Below, piece after piece: positions 14,893 to 23,028 of a stretch of DNA of 36,344 bases (the stretch's first letter is position 1; each line of letters opens with the position of its first letter). A program made the translations under genes and the position numbers. This stretch comes from Candidatus Saccharimonadota bacterium. Its GTDB lineage: Bacteria; Patescibacteriota; Saccharimonadia; Saccharimonadales; Saccharimonadaceae. Location of the stretch: positions 1 through 36,344 of the forward strand of contig WQUV01000005.1 in assembly GCA_009781895.1 (NCBI GenBank). Reading direction: 5' to 3'. The notes under the pieces are model-generated. The model saw only the letters and a list, made by a program, of their open reading frames with translations. It had not been told where the DNA came from and ran no database searches.

Positions 14893-15722
14893 GCAAAAAA
14901 GTACACCCCGAGTACCAATACTTAGAGCTTTTAGCAAGGATTCTTAAAGACGGCAAAAGCAAAAAGTCCCGCGGCATCGTAAACCTCAAATCCGTCTTTG
15001 GCGCCCAGCTCTCATTCGACCTCCGCTACGGCTTCCCCCTCCTCACCACCAAGAAGACCCCCTTTAAATGGCCAATCCACGAAATGCTCTGGTTCATCTC
15101 TGGCGACTGCACCACACCCAAGTATCTCCAGGACCACAAAGTCAATATCTGGGACGGCTTCGAAGACGCTAGTTCCGTCAAAGAAGGCACCTTGGGCCGC
15201 ATCTACGGCGTCCAGTGGCGCCATTGGCGTAAGCCCGATGGCACTGAAGTTGATCAACTTCAGTGGGCGATAGATGAGATCAAAAACAACCCTGACAGCA
15301 AAGCTATCATAGTCAACGGCTGGAATGCTGGCGAGCTCGACGAAATGCGCCTACCGCCTTGCCACACTATGTTTCAGTTTGTCGTCATCAAGAATAAGCT
15401 ATATCTTCACCTCTTCCAGCGTGCCAGCGATGTCTTCCTGGGTCTACCGTTCAATATCTGCCAGTACGCAGCCCTATTAATGATGGTCGCAAAAGTCACC
15501 AACCTCGAAGCCCGTGAACTCGTTGTCTCGATTTCTGACGCCCACCTCTACGAGAACCAGCTGGACGCTGCCCGCCAGCAGGTCCAAAATAAACCGATGA
15601 AACTCCCAAAACTCGTCATCAATGGCGATCAAAAATCCATCGATGACTTCCGCATCGAAGATTTCGACCTCCAAAACTACGAATCCCAAGGCCAAATCAA
15701 AGTCCCAACGGTAATCATCTAA
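14889..15722 (+). CDS. thyA: Thymidylate synthase
   Basis: Converts dUMP and methylene-tetrahydrofolate to dTMP and dihydrofolate. The 277-residue product has all landmarks of ThyA: the folate/dUMP region RYGFPLLTTKK, LGRIYGVQWRHW (102-113), the catalytic Cys in LPPCHTMFQF (Cys158), the phosphate-binding RASDVFLGLPFNICQY, and a C-terminus QIKVPTVII like other ThyA ends. It overlaps the deaminase gene by ATGA with GGAGG upstream, giving a coupled dCMP to dUMP to dTMP pair. radA follows without a gap. Confidence 0.97.
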   Translation: MSKKVHPEYQYLELLARILKDGKSKKSRGIVNLKSVFGAQLSFDLRYGFPLLTTKKTPFKWPIHEMLWFISGDCTTPKYLQDHKVNIWDGFEDASSVKEGTLGRIYGVQWRHWRKPDGTEVDQLQWAIDEIKNNPDSKAIIVNGWNAGELDEMRLPPCHTMFQFVVIKNKLYLHLFQRASDVFLGLPFNICQYAALLMMVAKVTNLEARELVVSISDAHLYENQLDAARQQVQNKPMKLPKLVINGDQKSIDDFRIEDFDLQNYESQGQIKVPTVII

Positions 15723-17102
15723 ATGCCTAAGAGCAAGAATATGTTCGTCTGTAGCAGCTGCGGCGCCAGCTACTCCAAGTGGCTCGGTCAATGCACTGGC
15801 TGCGGCGAATGGGAAACCCTGATCGAGCAAGGCCCAGCGCCTGACGTCAAGAACACCCTCACCATCGCCTCCAAGACTGGCTCTATTCTGCCTGTCGAAA
15901 ACATCTACAATAAAGGGTCTGGTGTCAACGCCGAAGTCTCTCGCCTCTCTAGCGGCTTCTCTGATCTTGACCTCGTCCTCGGTGGCGGAATACTACCAGG
16001 TAGCGTCACCTTGCTTGCTGGCCAGCCTGGTATCGGTAAGTCCACCCTACTACTCCAGATCGCTAATCAGATCGCCAAATCCGCTCCCGTACTCTACGTC
16101 TCTGGCGAGGAATCGGCACCTCAAGTGCGTGCGCGAGCCGTCCGTCTCGCACCTAAAAACACCGGATCAAAATCCACCGCCGATGTCGTCACCTTAGACT
16201 TCGCGAGCTCCAACTCCACCAACGACATTGCACAAACTATCGCTAGCGGCAAATACAAATTCGTTATCGTCGACTCTGTCCAAACCCTCACCGTCGCTGA
16301 AATACCCTCCGCTCCTGGCAGCGTCTCTCAGGTCGCAAACTCGGGCAACATCCTTATCCGCGCTAGTAAGGCCGCTAACTGCGCCCTTATTCTCGTCGGC
16401 CACGTCACCAAAGAGGGCACCCTAGCAGGGCCGAAAACCCTCGAACACATGGTCGATGTCGTCCTTAACTTCGAAGGCGACCGCTACGGTGGCTTCAAAA
16501 CCATCCGCGCTAGCAAAAACCGCTTTGGCGCTACATCCGAACTCGCCATCTTCGAAATGGGCGGCCAAGGTCTGCAAGAAGTCAAAAATCCTTCCGCCGC
16601 TCTGCTTGCCGAACGCCAAAATGTCGACGGCTCAATCATCTTTGCGTCCATCGATGGCACTCGACCACTCTTGGTCGAGATCCAAGCTCTCGTTAACCCT
16701 ACTAACTTCGGCTATCCCAAACGCACCGCTAGTGGCTTTGACCTTAATCGCCTAAATCTCTTAATCGCCGTCCTCGAGCAACGCACCCGCCTCACCTTTG
16801 CCGACAAAGACATATTTCTTAATGTCGTCGGTGGTATTCGCATCTCTGACGCTGCAGCCGATCTCGCCGTCTGCCTCGCTATCGCCTCTGCCGCTGCTAA
16901 TCGCAAGCTCGCTGACGATCTCGTCGCCTTTGGCGAAGTCGGCCTCGGTGGCGAGATCCGCTCGGTTCACGCTGCAGACAAACGCATCTCAGAAGCCAAA
17001 AAGCTCGGCTTCTCCGCCGCTATCGCTCCCCACACTGTCAAGTCTAGCTTCGCCAAACCAGCCCAAGACCTCACCGCCGTCCTTAACACATATCTCCACT
17101 AA
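15723..17102 (+). CDS. radA: DNA repair protein RadA (Sms)
   Basis: RadA is a RecA-like, DnaB-type helicase that extends recombination intermediates. The 459-residue protein has the N-terminal C4 zinc finger (Cys10, 13, 24, 27), Walker A GQPGIGKST (100-108), Walker B VIVDSVQTL, the RadA-specific KNRFG motif (265-269), and the C-terminal Lon-protease-like domain (DKDIFLNVVGGIRISD; ADLAVCLAIASAA). Length is normal for the family. The ATG directly follows the thyA stop, so it is the last gene of the operon. It converges with the FISUMP gene, 13 bp separating the two stops, with no obvious terminator hairpin. Confidence 0.97.
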   Translation: MPKSKNMFVCSSCGASYSKWLGQCTGCGEWETLIEQGPAPDVKNTLTIASKTGSILPVENIYNKGSGVNAEVSRLSSGFSDLDLVLGGGILPGSVTLLAGQPGIGKSTLLLQIANQIAKSAPVLYVSGEESAPQVRARAVRLAPKNTGSKSTADVVTLDFASSNSTNDIAQTIASGKYKFVIVDSVQTLTVAEIPSAPGSVSQVANSGNILIRASKAANCALILVGHVTKEGTLAGPKTLEHMVDVVLNFEGDRYGGFKTIRASKNRFGATSELAIFEMGGQGLQEVKNPSAALLAERQNVDGSIIFASIDGTRPLLVEIQALVNPTNFGYPKRTASGFDLNRLNLLIAVLEQRTRLTFADKDIFLNVVGGIRISDAAADLAVCLAIASAAANRKLADDLVAFGEVGLGGEIRSVHAADKRISEAKKLGFSAAIAPHTVKSSFAKPAQDLTAVLNTYLH

Positions 17103-17115
17103 CAACAGATCTTCC

Positions 17116-19293
17116 TTAATCTCTCACACACCTAACTGATAGGCCATAGCTCACAGAATCCATGGTCACAGAGTTTACCATGTTAGACAGTACAAGAAAA
17201 TGAGCCATAGAACCAAACGATGAGTTCCATCCTGCAGCAGTGGAAGACCAAAAGTTACCTATGCCAGCACCATACATTCCGTACACGAAGATATCCCCAC
17301 GCGTACCTAACCAATTAAAAAGCAAGCCAGCGGGGTTTGTTGAGCCACCATTAACAGCATTGTTTAACAACGCGAACTCTCCACCGACCCCTCCCGTGGG
17401 GAGTCTCCACCCAGCTGGACAGACATTTATATTTTGGTCGGGCTGATCAGTTTGCATGCTCTGACAGGCATCTGGCTGATTACCCATAGCAGCACACCAG
17501 TTGTATAGGTAGCCGAATTGAGGATTAGTCACACCACCATCGGTTGATATAGAGGGAGCGTTAGGGAAAGTAGTAGGGTTAGCAGCAGCAGGTCGCCAAA
17601 CACAGCCTTCTCCATGATTGCTAAATGAAGCATTATCACCATGACACACCTGTCCAGCAGCAGTGTTTGTACCAATAACACCTTGTGTCAGCATCCGTAC
17701 ATCACCAAACTGGTTATCGCCTCCACCAGCATAGGCCAGGTTGGTCTCCATCCAGCATAGGTCTCCTCCACCCTGTCTGGTGCTAGGGATTCTTCTGATC
17801 CAGTAGGTACGGTTGTCTCGGGCGTCAACTGCCATTGTACGAGTTGTAGGGCAGCTGGATAATGTGATATTTTGCATTAGTATAGACGGATTTGGTTGCG
17901 GTACGTCGGCTACACATCTTACAGCGTTACCAGAAGCCTTTTGATCACTACTGGTCGCTGGAGCAACCACGTCGGCCTCAAAGACTAGACTACGAGCACC
18001 TACAGAGCCAAAGACGGTAGAGGACCAGTAGTGGCCGATGCCAGGGAAAAAGTTGCCATTCCAAAATTGTCCGCCATACTGTCCTAGCCAGTTAGTGCGA
18101 AGGCCTGCATCTGTACCAGTCGCACCATTATTGACAGCATTATTAAGTAGTGCAAACTCGCCAGTGGTAGGCTCACCCGTTGGTAACCTCCACCCAGCAG
18201 GACAGATACTCATGGCTTGATCTGGCTGCCATGAATTAGAGTCCTGGCAAGCGTCGCCCTGGTCACCCATAGCAGCACACCAGTTGTATAGGTAGCCGAA
18301 TTGTCTACCTGCTAGAGCTACGCCACCATCTATGGCTGTAGATGGTGCTTGCGGGAAGGTTGTGGGGTTGGCACCTGGAGGCCTTGCGAACAAAGCCGCC
18401 CCTATGTTGTTTTGCAACCCTTCTTGCAGCCAATCAACAGCATCATTGAACGTATTATTTCCCCCTCCACCATAAGCTAGGTTAGTAAGCATCCAGCACA
18501 TGCCATCAGGCATACGTTGGACCCAGTAAGTTCTGTTGTCTCTAGCATCTACTGCCATAGTGCGTTCTGTAGGACAGTTAAGGTGAGTAATTTCTTGCAT
18601 TAGGATTAGTGGTGGAGGAATGATGTTGATACTAGCAGATATTGTGACTTCTCCTGTGAAATTGCCTGTTGGCATGTATGTACCAGCAGATACCGCAAAG
18701 AAGATATTGTAGTTATTTGGAGTAGTGTTAGCTGTATCGGTGATGGATATAGGTGTGGTGTCTGTTGGTAGGGCAGCGAATCTACTCGTATTAGCTAAAC
18801 TATTTGATACTTGATATGTAGCGTTAAAGTCATTGATAACACCGCTAATCTGGCCGCTAGGTATCGCGAAACCCCACGCACCACGATCCGCTAGATTAGT
18901 GAATGTGGCAGGTGCAGCTATAGTGCCGTTAGTAGGGTCAATAGGTCTAACACCTGATGATGTTAATTGCCCTGCGGGAGGACCCTCTATACCTAGAGTA
19001 TAACCCTCTGCTCCATCGGTAGAGACAGAAACTGTGATACAGCCACTAGCGATATTGCTAATGACTACATCAAGGTTAAGTTCACCACTATTGTGATTAA
19101 ATGTGCTGCATGGACCAGCATTCGAGGTGGTGAGGGACAACGAACCACCAGACATAGGTTCGATTCCTATTTCTTCTTGAGCGTGGGTGGGGCGGATAAC
19201 ATCAGTAAGGATGCCAGCGAAAACTAAAAAGCCCGACACTAATAGCGTCGCGCCCGTTATGCGCTGGATTGCTCTAACTGTGTTACTACCCAT
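17116..19293 (-). CDS. Secreted protein with two FISUMP (Fibrobacter succinogenes major paralogous) domains
   Basis: A 725-residue exported protein. A signal/anchor segment covers about residues 12-38 (TGATLLVSGFLVFAGIL, then THAQ). Residues about 45-225 form a beta-rich domain. Two homologous repeats follow (about 230-460 and 470-725), each with the order ILMQxIT, TMAVDARDNRTYW, CWMxTNLAY, FGYLYNWCAAMG, CPAGWRLPTG, GEFALLNNAVN, YWSS/FWSS and a final VRCV. This order is that of the FISUMP domain (TIGR02145), a lectin-like secreted module of unknown function common in Saccharibacteria. Paired Cys suggest disulfides. The ATG at 19293 is only 3 nt from AAGGAGG, an unusually short spacing, but no other in-frame start fits the signal peptide better. 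A -10 TATAAT is at 19337-19342. Confidence 0.85.
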   Translation of the reverse strand: MGSNTVRAIQRITGATLLVSGFLVFAGILTDVIRPTHAQEEIGIEPMSGGSLSLTTSNAGPCSTFNHNSGELNLDVVISNIASGCITVSVSTDGAEGYTLGIEGPPAGQLTSSGVRPIDPTNGTIAAPATFTNLADRGAWGFAIPSGQISGVINDFNATYQVSNSLANTSRFAALPTDTTPISITDTANTTPNNYNIFFAVSAGTYMPTGNFTGEVTISASINIIPPPLILMQEITHLNCPTERTMAVDARDNRTYWVQRMPDGMCWMLTNLAYGGGGNNTFNDAVDWLQEGLQNNIGAALFARPPGANPTTFPQAPSTAIDGGVALAGRQFGYLYNWCAAMGDQGDACQDSNSWQPDQAMSICPAGWRLPTGEPTTGEFALLNNAVNNGATGTDAGLRTNWLGQYGGQFWNGNFFPGIGHYWSSTVFGSVGARSLVFEADVVAPATSSDQKASGNAVRCVADVPQPNPSILMQNITLSSCPTTRTMAVDARDNRTYWIRRIPSTRQGGGDLCWMETNLAYAGGGDNQFGDVRMLTQGVIGTNTAAGQVCHGDNASFSNHGEGCVWRPAAANPTTFPNAPSISTDGGVTNPQFGYLYNWCAAMGNQPDACQSMQTDQPDQNINVCPAGWRLPTGGVGGEFALLNNAVNGGSTNPAGLLFNWLGTRGDIFVYGMYGAGIGNFWSSTAAGWNSSFGSMAHFLVLSNMVNSVTMDSVSYGLSVRCVRD

Positions 19294-19400
19294 TACCCTC
19301 CTTAATGCCTATGGTTTAATATAGCAAGATACCATTATTATATCATGCTTTAGGTAAATGCAATTATCCACTCTCGCATTCGTGGGATATAAATATATGT

Positions 19401-19406
19401 TATAAT
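19401..19406 (+). promoter_or_regulatory. -10 of the PRC-barrel gene (leaderless)
   Basis: TATAAT preceded by TGT (extended -10) ends 8 nt before the ATG at 19415; no ribosome site is present. Confidence 0.65.
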
Positions 19407-19414
19407 ATAACCAT

Positions 19415-19969
19415 ATGTTGTATTACAATTCTGGTTTAATTGGTCTACCTGTCCGCGAAGCTCGTAGCGGCGACACTCTAGCTCTAGTCGAGAAGCTCAT
19501 CATCGACCCTCGCTCTTTCACCCTTGCCGCCATCCAGCTCACCACACTAGCTAAAGAAAAATGCTTTCTAGTCACCGACAGCATCGCTGAGCTCAGCCTC
19601 CAGCACGGCATCTTCTTTACCGACACCGATGCTATATCAACCCTACCCGAGCTGCCCCGCCTAGAAGAGGTGATCAACCTCGGCTTCGAGCTCCTTAAGC
19701 TACCTGTCCGCACCCAGGGCGCTAAGAAAAACCGTTCACAAAAACTCGGCGCGGTCGAAGACTTCGTTATTGACGATACTTCTTTCGCCGTATTCCAAGT
19801 GGTCGTCAAGCGCGGCCTCTTCAGTGGCCTCATGCCCGAACTCGCCATCAATCGCCAGCAGATCCTCGAGCTCACAAATACCGAGCTAATTGTCGATGAC
19901 GCCTATGCTAAAGCCACGGATCCAGTTCCCGCTAAGGCAAAAGACAAGAAGCCTGCTACGGCAGAATAG
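19415..19969 (+). CDS. PRC-barrel domain protein
   Basis: A 184-residue protein whose N-terminal part YYNSGLIGLPVREARSGDTLAL starts a PRC-barrel-like fold (small beta-barrel found in RimM and in photosynthetic reaction-centre H subunit). A second similar unit appears around 87-155 (GFELLKLPVRTQGAKK; LGAVEDFVIDDTSFAVFQVVV), so it is probably a tandem PRC-barrel protein. The tail is Lys/Ala-rich. The role is not known; PRC barrels usually mediate binding to RNA or protein partners. It is read from a leaderless promoter and converges on recX with 2 bp between the stops. Confidence 0.75.
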   Translation: MLYYNSGLIGLPVREARSGDTLALVEKLIIDPRSFTLAAIQLTTLAKEKCFLVTDSIAELSLQHGIFFTDTDAISTLPELPRLEEVINLGFELLKLPVRTQGAKKNRSQKLGAVEDFVIDDTSFAVFQVVVKRGLFSGLMPELAINRQQILELTNTELIVDDAYAKATDPVPAKAKDKKPATAE

Positions 19970-19971
19970 TT

Positions 19972-20742
19972 CTAGCCACACACCGCTTTTTTGACATCGT
20001 CGTAGCTAAACCCCTGTCGCACAAGATACCCCACCAGCTGGTGATCATCGTATTTTCGTCGTTTCTTGGCGATGATCTTCTGTATTTCTTCCGCATCGTC
20101 TCGCCCGCGCCCAAGCTCATTTAGCTCATCTAATATCCGCTCAGCCACTCCTTGATCGACACCCTTTTCTTTCAACTTCATCATAATCCCACGCCGACTT
20201 ACACCCTTACGATATCGCCAAGTCTCTATCAAGCACCGCGCGAATTTTTCATTGTCTACGTAGCCCTTCCTAACCAGAGCCTCTCGCACTCTCTCTGCCA
20301 CTGCTGGGTGCATGCCAGAGTACTCTTTCATCACAGCCTTACCTGATTTATCGTGACTTAGTCGACTCTTTGGCATGGATTTACGAAATAAGTAATCATC
20401 TAGCTCTTTCGTCGAATGCGGCCGACTAAGTGCCCATTCCAGTGCTTTAGTATACGCCTTGCCAAACTCGCTTTCTGTCCTCAGCCTCGCCTCTTCTTCT
20501 TCTGAAAGCGTCACACCAACCTTTATCCCACTATCCACTACCTGAGACAGCGCCAACGAGAACGAATACTGCCCACCCATAAAAACATTGACTCGTGTTT
20601 TGTCTTTGACCCCCGCCTTTAGTGCCGTGATTTTCCGCACCTCAGGCTCTTGATCCGCCAATCTCTTCTTTTTTGACAATGGCGCAAAAGGACCATCCGT
20701 CTCAACCAGATCGTCCTTTACGCTTAATACTTCTAGTGCCAA
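19972..20742 (-). CDS. recX: Regulatory protein RecX
   Basis: RecX binds RecA filaments and limits their activity. Three-helix RecX repeats are visible: KAYTKALEWALSRPHSTKELDDYLFRK (about 95-121), VREALVRKGYVDNEKFARCLIETW (about 152-175), and RRGIMMKLKEKGVDQGVAERILDEL. The N-terminal region (about 1-90) with ALKAGVKDKTRVNVFMGGQYSFSL is the extension typical of longer RecX proteins. The best start is a TTG at 20740-20742 with AGGA 8 nt upstream, 10 bp after the pnp stop, so recX is probably cotranscribed with pnp. Confidence 0.88.
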   Translation of the reverse strand: MALEVLSVKDDLVETDGPFAPLSKKKRLADQEPEVRKITALKAGVKDKTRVNVFMGGQYSFSLALSQVVDSGIKVGVTLSEEEEARLRTESEFGKAYTKALEWALSRPHSTKELDDYLFRKSMPKSRLSHDKSGKAVMKEYSGMHPAVAERVREALVRKGYVDNEKFARCLIETWRYRKGVSRRGIMMKLKEKGVDQGVAERILDELNELGRGRDDAEEIQKIIAKKRRKYDDHQLVGYLVRQGFSYDDVKKAVCG

Positions 20743-20752
20743 CTAGATTATC

Positions 20753-22867
20753 CTATTCCTGCGGAACACCCTTCATGGTGAGGCTGAGTCGCCCACGGTC
20801 ATCAATGGCTTCAAGCAAGACATAGACTTCCTGCCCCATCTTCAAAGCATCCTCAACTTTATCAAGTCGCTTCTCTGAGATCCGCGAAATATGCAGCATA
20901 CCGTCTGTGCCTGGCATAATGTTCACAAATGCGCCGAATTCTTTAATTCCGACCACAGCACCCTTGTAGATCTTGCCTACTTCTGGTTCTTCTACGAGAC
21001 CCTTCACCCAGTCAACTGCCTTCTGGATCGATACTGGGTCAACACCAGCAATTGTTACGAGACCATCTTCCGCAATATCAATCTGCGCGCCAGTCTCTGA
21101 GGTAATCTTATTGATAGTCTCACCGCCCTTACCAATCACCATGCCGATCTTCTCAGGGTTGATCTTCACCTTTTCAATCTTCGGCGCATAGTCAGAAATC
21201 TTTTCGCGCGGCGCACCGATCACACCCACCATATGCTCTAGAATCTCTAGTCGACCTGGCTTACTCTGTAAGATCGCCTTTGACAGCACCTCGACTGGCA
21301 AACCATGAACTTTCATATCCATCTGTAGCGCCGTGATACCCTTTGCCGTACCAGCCACCTTGAAATCCATGTCGCCCGCGAAGTCTTCTGCATCCGCAAT
21401 GTCGGACAAGACATATGGATTATCGCCATCCATCATCAAGCCCATCGCAATACCCGAGACCGCTGACTTTATCGGCACACCCGCATCCATCAAAGCCAGA
21501 GACGAAGAACAAACCGCCGCCTGCGAAGTCGAACCATTCTGGCTCATAATCTCTGTCACGCTACGAATCGCATATGGGAACTCCTCTGCTGTCGGCAATA
21601 CTGCCATCAACGCTCGCTCCGCCAAGTATCCATGACCAATCTCGCGTCGCCCAGCCGAACCCAACCTCTTGACTTCACCGACCGTATAACCTGGCGCATT
21701 GTAGTGGTGCATATAGCGTCGCTCGCCATCAGTTACTTCCATAGTGTCAATAATCTGCGCATAACTAAGCGGCGCCAAAGTCACGACATTCATCGCCTGA
21801 GTCACACCGCGAGTAAAGAGCGAGGAACCATGTGCTCGTGGCAAGAAGCCAATCTCACTCGAAAGCTCGCGTACTTCATCCAATGCTCGACCATCTGGCC
21901 GTGCATTATCTTCAACGATACCACGTCGCACGTCCTTATGAACAGACAGCATAAACGCTTCTTCGTACTCACCACGCTTTGGGTCGTCTTCGTCCACACC
22001 CATGTTCACAAACAATTCTGTTCGCATCAAATCACGGAGCTCTTTCACGTATTCGTTGCGCTCTGGGTATGGCTTGCGACCCATCTTACCAAGCTTGCCC
22101 TCAATCCATGAGTCCACAGCCTTCTGAATGTCCTCGTTCGGCAAGACTAGTTCGTATTCCTGTGCTACTGGCGCAACCTTCGCCGCAAGCTCCTTCTGTA
22201 ATGCCAACACTGGCGCAAAATTATTCTCCGCCCATTCGAGCCCAGCAATCACGTCTTCTTCTGACACTTCTAGCGCACCAGCTTCAACCATGATAACGCC
22301 TGACTCAATACCAGCCACCACGAGATCTAGGTCACTTGCCGCTCGTTCTTCTGGGTTCAAGAATGCCTTAAATTCGCCACCAACTCGACCAAGTCGGAGC
22401 CCAACTACTGGCCCATCAAATGGTGTACCTGTGAGACAAAGTGCCGCCGAAGCTGCAATCATACCTATCATGTCTGGACGGAAGGTAGGATCCATTGACA
22501 GTACTGTCGCCACCACTTGAACTTCTTGTCGATAGCCTTTCGGGAAAAGCGGACGAATTGGGCGGTCAATCAGGCGACCAATCAGCACTGCTTCATCAGA
22601 CGGACGACCCTCGCGCTTGATGAATCGTGAGCCCGAGATCTTGCCCGCAGCATAGAACTTCTCCTCATAGTCCACCGATAGCGGGAAGAAGTCTTGTTCG
22701 ACTTGTCGGCCCACCTGCGCCGTACCGAGCACCACTGTTTCGCCGTATCGCACCAAAACCGAAGCTGTCGAACGGAAGCCTACTCGATTTACTTCGAGCG
22801 TTAGCTCGCGCCCCATCCACTCAGTGCTGACACTAATGATATCCTTGCCTGTAGGATTTTTGATCAT
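20753..22867 (-). CDS. pnp: Polyribonucleotide nucleotidyltransferase (PNPase)
   Basis: A 704-residue 3'-to-5' phosphorolytic exoribonuclease. Order of domains: first RNase PH domain (about 8-215), linker helices, second RNase PH domain (about 300-535, with LFTRGVTQAM and the catalytic region DMDFKVAGTAKGITALQMDMK), KH domain (IGMVIGKGGETINKI, with the GxxG loop GKGG) and C-terminal S1 domain (GAVVGIKEFGAFVNIMPG). All usual parts are present and the length is normal. The ATG at 22867 has GAAAGGAAA upstream and starts IKNPTGKD; the longer frame from 22888 is not needed. A leader hairpin abuts the ribosome site. Confidence 0.97.
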   Translation of the reverse strand: MIKNPTGKDIISVSTEWMGRELTLEVNRVGFRSTASVLVRYGETVVLGTAQVGRQVEQDFFPLSVDYEEKFYAAGKISGSRFIKREGRPSDEAVLIGRLIDRPIRPLFPKGYRQEVQVVATVLSMDPTFRPDMIGMIAASAALCLTGTPFDGPVVGLRLGRVGGEFKAFLNPEERAASDLDLVVAGIESGVIMVEAGALEVSEEDVIAGLEWAENNFAPVLALQKELAAKVAPVAQEYELVLPNEDIQKAVDSWIEGKLGKMGRKPYPERNEYVKELRDLMRTELFVNMGVDEDDPKRGEYEEAFMLSVHKDVRRGIVEDNARPDGRALDEVRELSSEIGFLPRAHGSSLFTRGVTQAMNVVTLAPLSYAQIIDTMEVTDGERRYMHHYNAPGYTVGEVKRLGSAGRREIGHGYLAERALMAVLPTAEEFPYAIRSVTEIMSQNGSTSQAAVCSSSLALMDAGVPIKSAVSGIAMGLMMDGDNPYVLSDIADAEDFAGDMDFKVAGTAKGITALQMDMKVHGLPVEVLSKAILQSKPGRLEILEHMVGVIGAPREKISDYAPKIEKVKINPEKIGMVIGKGGETINKITSETGAQIDIAEDGLVTIAGVDPVSIQKAVDWVKGLVEEPEVGKIYKGAVVGIKEFGAFVNIMPGTDGMLHISRISEKRLDKVEDALKMGQEVYVLLEAIDDRGRLSLTMKGVPQE

Positions 22868-22880
22868 TTGTTTCCTTTCT

Positions 22881-22953
22881 AGGAGCAAATTGAGTAGCCT
22901 GCAGTCTAATAAATCAGGCGACCGGATTTACTCCTATTTGTAGCTATATTCTA
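22881..22953 (-). promoter_or_regulatory. pnp promoter and leader hairpin
   Basis: The minus-strand -10 TAGAAT is at 22948-22953, so the RNA starts near 22941. The RNA segment AGGAGUAAAU (22935-22926) pairs fully with AUUUGCUCCU (22890-22881), counting one U-G pair; inside it GCCUG (22919-22915) pairs with CAGGC (22901-22897). The stem ends right before GAAAGGAAACAA and the ATG. In E. coli a pnp leader stem is the target of autoregulation; a similar role here is an inference. Confidence 0.65.
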
Positions 22954-23028
22954 CCATATCACTCACACTATTACCAGATTGACCCCATCATATAACTATG
23001 TCATACTACAAATATCCATGGAGATATT

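Noticed and set aside
15246-15269. Perfect 24-bp palindrome in thyA and a related 16-bp one in recG (around 27995-28010)
   Set aside because: Both fall on the amino acids EVDQL, whose codons GAA GTT GAT CAA CTT are self-complementary by nature; no extra residues are inserted compared with the protein families.
19148-19172. tRNA T-arm-like sequence AGGTTCGATTCCTAT
   Set aside because: It lies inside the FISUMP coding sequence and no acceptor, D or anticodon arms can be drawn around it.
21632-22111. Plus-strand frame of 159 codons opposite pnp
   Set aside because: It is a shadow of the well-supported PNPase frame on the other strand.
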